Shown one piece after another: positions 62,038 through 64,000 of a DNA stretch of 64,000 nucleotides (positions are counted from its first letter, which is position 1; every line of letters starts with the position of its first letter). Source of the stretch: CAZMXP01 sp964570285 (lineage in GTDB: Bacteria; Planctomycetota; PLA2); contig CAZMXP010000017.1 of the NCBI GenBank assembly GCA_964570285.1, forward strand, positions 1 to 64,000, in the 5' to 3' direction. The notes beneath the pieces are model-generated. The model did no database searches. It was not told the origin of the DNA and saw only the letters and a program-made list of their open reading frames with translations. The translations under genes and the position numbers were made by a program.

Positions 62038-64000
62038 TCGAAGTACTCCATCACGCGCCCGAGGCGCGCCTCGTAGTCCCACCCCTCGTGGAAGGTCGCG
62101 AAGAGATGGGCGAGCTGGTCGGCGGTGAGGCCGTAGAGGCGGGCGGCGAGCGCGTCGAGCTCCGCGATCATCGACTCGCGACGCGCTTCGGGGAGCGGGC
62201 CATAGTCCACGCCGACGGCGCCCGCCCAGTAGGCGAAGCGCTCGTCGGCGGCGGCAAGCCGCCCGGCGAGCTTCACGACCCGCTTCCAGAGAGGGTCATT
62301 CCGGGGGGGCCTGGGGACCGGGAGCATGTTGAGGAGGAAGAAGTTGACGTGCGTCTCGACGAACCGCCGTGCGAACCAGTCGAGAGGGATTGACGACAGG
62401 ATGCCGACTAGGAAAGCCTCGTCCTTCTCGTCGCCGCGCACGCGGATCAGGAACGGCGCCTGGTTGCTGATGAACACCCGCGGCGGGAGGAGCGCCGCGA
62501 TCACCGTACGCTGGTTCGTGCGGTTCGTGACATCCCGGAACGCCACCCGCGCGCTCTGGAAGGGCATCGTCGCGTCGTTCGTGAGGCTCGCGCCGTCGAG
62601 GTGCGACCACGGCGAGTCCTTCTTGCGCGCGCTCCTCGCGCGCTTCTCGAAGAGCGCGCCGAGCACCCTCTTCGGATCGGCGTAGGCGTAGTAGGCTCCC
62701 GTGTCGGGCTTCCAGATGTCGAAGGACTCCCCCTTGAAGACGGGGACATGACCCTTGGGCATGTCTTCGACAAACTTGAAGTGCGGCTTGTCGTTGGTGG
62801 CGTCCAGTTCGCGGTACGGCCGGAAGAGCCACGATTCGCAGTCGTCGAGGTCGAGGCGCGGGGCCTTGCGCAGTTGCGCGAAGATCGCCGCCGATGCGCC
62901 GTCTGGCAGCAGGGGCAGTGTCGCGGTGTCCGTCCACGCGAGCACGTCCGCAAGCGGGAAGCGCAACGCTGGCCGCCCCACGCCCTCCTCGAACTCCTGA
63001 AGGCTCCGGTAGGGGCCGCGCATCGGGAGCGTGCCATCCTCGCCCGGCTTCGCGCGCGAAAGGGCGCAGAGGGCGATAGTGTAGCGCGGCTCGGCCTCGT
63101 CGAAGACCCAACCGCCGGAGTTGAGCAGGAAGGTCAGATCGCTGAACGTCCCCTCCGCGAGGATCGCCTTCCGGAAGTCCGTCGACCCCTTCGCGGCGAA
63201 GGCCGAACGCGGCAGCACGACACCGACCATGCCGCCCTCCTTCCGGACGAGCGCCCAGAATCGCCAGCAGAAGGCCTTGTAGAGGTCGGCGTCCCCGGTG
63301 CCCATGCCGGGGAATGGGCCGTTGGCGAGTTGTGCGCGCAGCCCCTCCGCGTCGCGCTGCTCGGCTTCGAGCTTCTTGACGAGATCGGGACGTTCCTTCC
63401 TCCACCTGCGCTTGAGATCCTCCTGCTCCTTCTGCTCCTTCGCCTGGAAGCCGGGGATGTACCGCGTCCAGAAGTCGTCCTCCTCGATCGACGCCTCCTC
63501 CCACGGCGGGTTGCCGACGATCACGTCGAAGCCCGGCCTGTCGCCGCCGAAAACCTCGGGGAACTCGGTCGGGAAGTGGAAGGGGCGCACGCCCTTCAGT
63601 GCCTCCAGCGCGGCCTTGGCGAGATCGCTCTTCGCCAGCGAAGCGGGAGACTTGGCGAGTCCGAGGAACTTCCCATAGCGCACCTCGTCGAGAACCGACT
63701 GCTCCACGCGTGCGGCGGCGAGGATCGTGCAGGCGATGCGAAGGGGCTCGAGCGTGTCGTGGATGCGCCGGTCGGTCGCCCGCGCCTCGCGCACCTCGGC
63801 GGCGTCGGCGTCGGCGAGTTCGCCGAGCTTTCTCACGTCGTCCTTGGCCTTCTCGAGCAGCGCGACGAGCGGATCGATCCCGAAGTAGCCCTCGCCGATG
63901 ATCTCGCGCATCTCGTCGAAGACCGCGATCCCCACCAGCGAGTTGCCAACGACGAGGTTGTGATCGAGGAAAGAAAGGGGCAGGCCGGGGACGAAGGTGT
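62034..64000 (-). CDS. N6-adenine DNA methyltransferase, C-terminal part (5' end outside window)
   Basis: At least 655 residues, open to the window edge. The upstream frame reads PLSFLDHNLVVGNSLVG as in large Eco57I-type methylases; the catalytic motif is IVGNPPWEEASIEEDDFW. A C-terminal half with PFLIRV and NFFLLNMLPVPRPP looks like the TaqI/MmeI-type target-recognition region. Likely modifies adenine in host DNA. First gene seen of the island operon. Confidence 0.85.
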   Translation of the reverse strand, partial: TFVPGLPLSFLDHNLVVGNSLVGIAVFDEMREIIGEGYFGIDPLVALLEKAKDDVRKLGELADADAAEVREARATDRRIHDTLEPLRIACTILAAARVEQSVLDEVRYGKFLGLAKSPASLAKSDLAKAALEALKGVRPFHFPTEFPEVFGGDRPGFDVIVGNPPWEEASIEEDDFWTRYIPGFQAKEQKEQEDLKRRWRKERPDLVKKLEAEQRDAEGLRAQLANGPFPGMGTGDADLYKAFCWRFWALVRKEGGMVGVVLPRSAFAAKGSTDFRKAILAEGTFSDLTFLLNSGGWVFDEAEPRYTIALCALSRAKPGEDGTLPMRGPYRSLQEFEEGVGRPALRFPLADVLAWTDTATLPLLPDGASAAIFAQLRKAPRLDLDDCESWLFRPYRELDATNDKPHFKFVEDMPKGHVPVFKGESFDIWKPDTGAYYAYADPKRVLGALFEKRARSARKKDSPWSHLDGASLTNDATMPFQSARVAFRDVTNRTNQRTVIAALLPPRVFISNQAPFLIRVRGDEKDEAFLVGILSSIPLDWFARRFVETHVNFFLLNMLPVPRPPRNDPLWKRVVKLAGRLAAADERFAYWAGAVGVDYGPLPEARRESMIAELDALAARLYGLTADQLAHLFATFHEGWDYEARLGRVMEYFE

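Noticed and set aside
58789..64000. Assignment to DISARM or BREX
   Set aside because: Only the helicase and methylase fit; no drmA, drmB, pglZ or brxC gene is in the window, so a named assignment is not supported.

Overview
The window is very GC-rich (about 70 % by eye), densely coding bacterial DNA. The gene content is Ser/Thr kinases of the form kinase, TolB-like domain and TPR, two TPR-CHAT proteins, many carboxypeptidase-regulatory and HEAT-like proteins, an ECF sigma/anti-sigma pair, DUF4331, an aldehyde:ferredoxin oxidoreductase-family protein and a PTS. This suggests an uncultured Gram-negative-type bacterium of the Planctomycetota/Acidobacteriota/Myxococcota kind. An outer-membrane DUF481 protein and lipoproteins support two membranes. 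I cannot fix the phylum. Many genes lack a Shine-Dalgarno site and instead have a TAnnnT box 7-8 nt before the start codon, which points to widespread leaderless transcription.

Layout. 1-0.3 kb: 3' end of isocitrate lyase. 0.4-4.7 kb: two tandem, translationally coupled receptor-type kinases of identical length. 5-8.5 kb: a fused-domain dihaem cytochrome c and a protein of repeated carboxypeptidase-regulatory domains. 8.5-11.4 kb: HAD phosphatase divergent from a class V aminotransferase, then a rhodanese/metallo-beta-lactamase protein. 11.5-15.2 kb: HEAT-like proteins and the aat aminoacyl-transferase, whose start is damaged or missing. 15.3-22.5 kb: LOG-family nucleosidase, AOR-family oxidoreductase with a tail-to-tail MoaD-like carrier, CYTH phosphatase, NYN nuclease, FUN14-like and PrsW membrane proteins, thiolase.

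22.6-33.9 kb is a transport region: a TRAP operon (tatT-dctP-dctQM fusion) divergent from a five-gene-function PTS operon (EIIC, EIIB, an HPr-EI-EIIA fusion and a GH38 alpha-mannosidase), which carries a complete phosphorelay. 33.9-44.5 kb holds two large TPR-CHAT (caspase-like) proteins flanking an ECF sigma/zinc anti-sigma pair and a DUF4331-lipoprotein-DUF4198 operon. 44.5-55.8 kb: class I FBP aldolase, an alkaline-phosphatase-superfamily enzyme, a promoter plus a candidate structured RNA before a DUF481 porin-like protein, then an operon rimB-rimK-mscK-like-CaCA antiporter and a CorA channel.

56.5-64 kb: after a tRNA(CAU) comes a defence-like island read toward the tRNA: adenine methyltransferase (cut by the window end), PLD-SNF2 helicase, a putative PD-(D/E)XK-like protein and a zinc-ribbon DUF4145 protein, all coupled by 1-4 nt junctions. 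This is the best candidate for an undescribed system. The whole window is also sprinkled with three kinds of dispersed repeat: a GGGGTCAGACCCC palindrome that contains gene stop codons, paired G-tracts (G5-9, N2-4, G5-9), and a nested inverted repeat at 19.0-19.4 kb.
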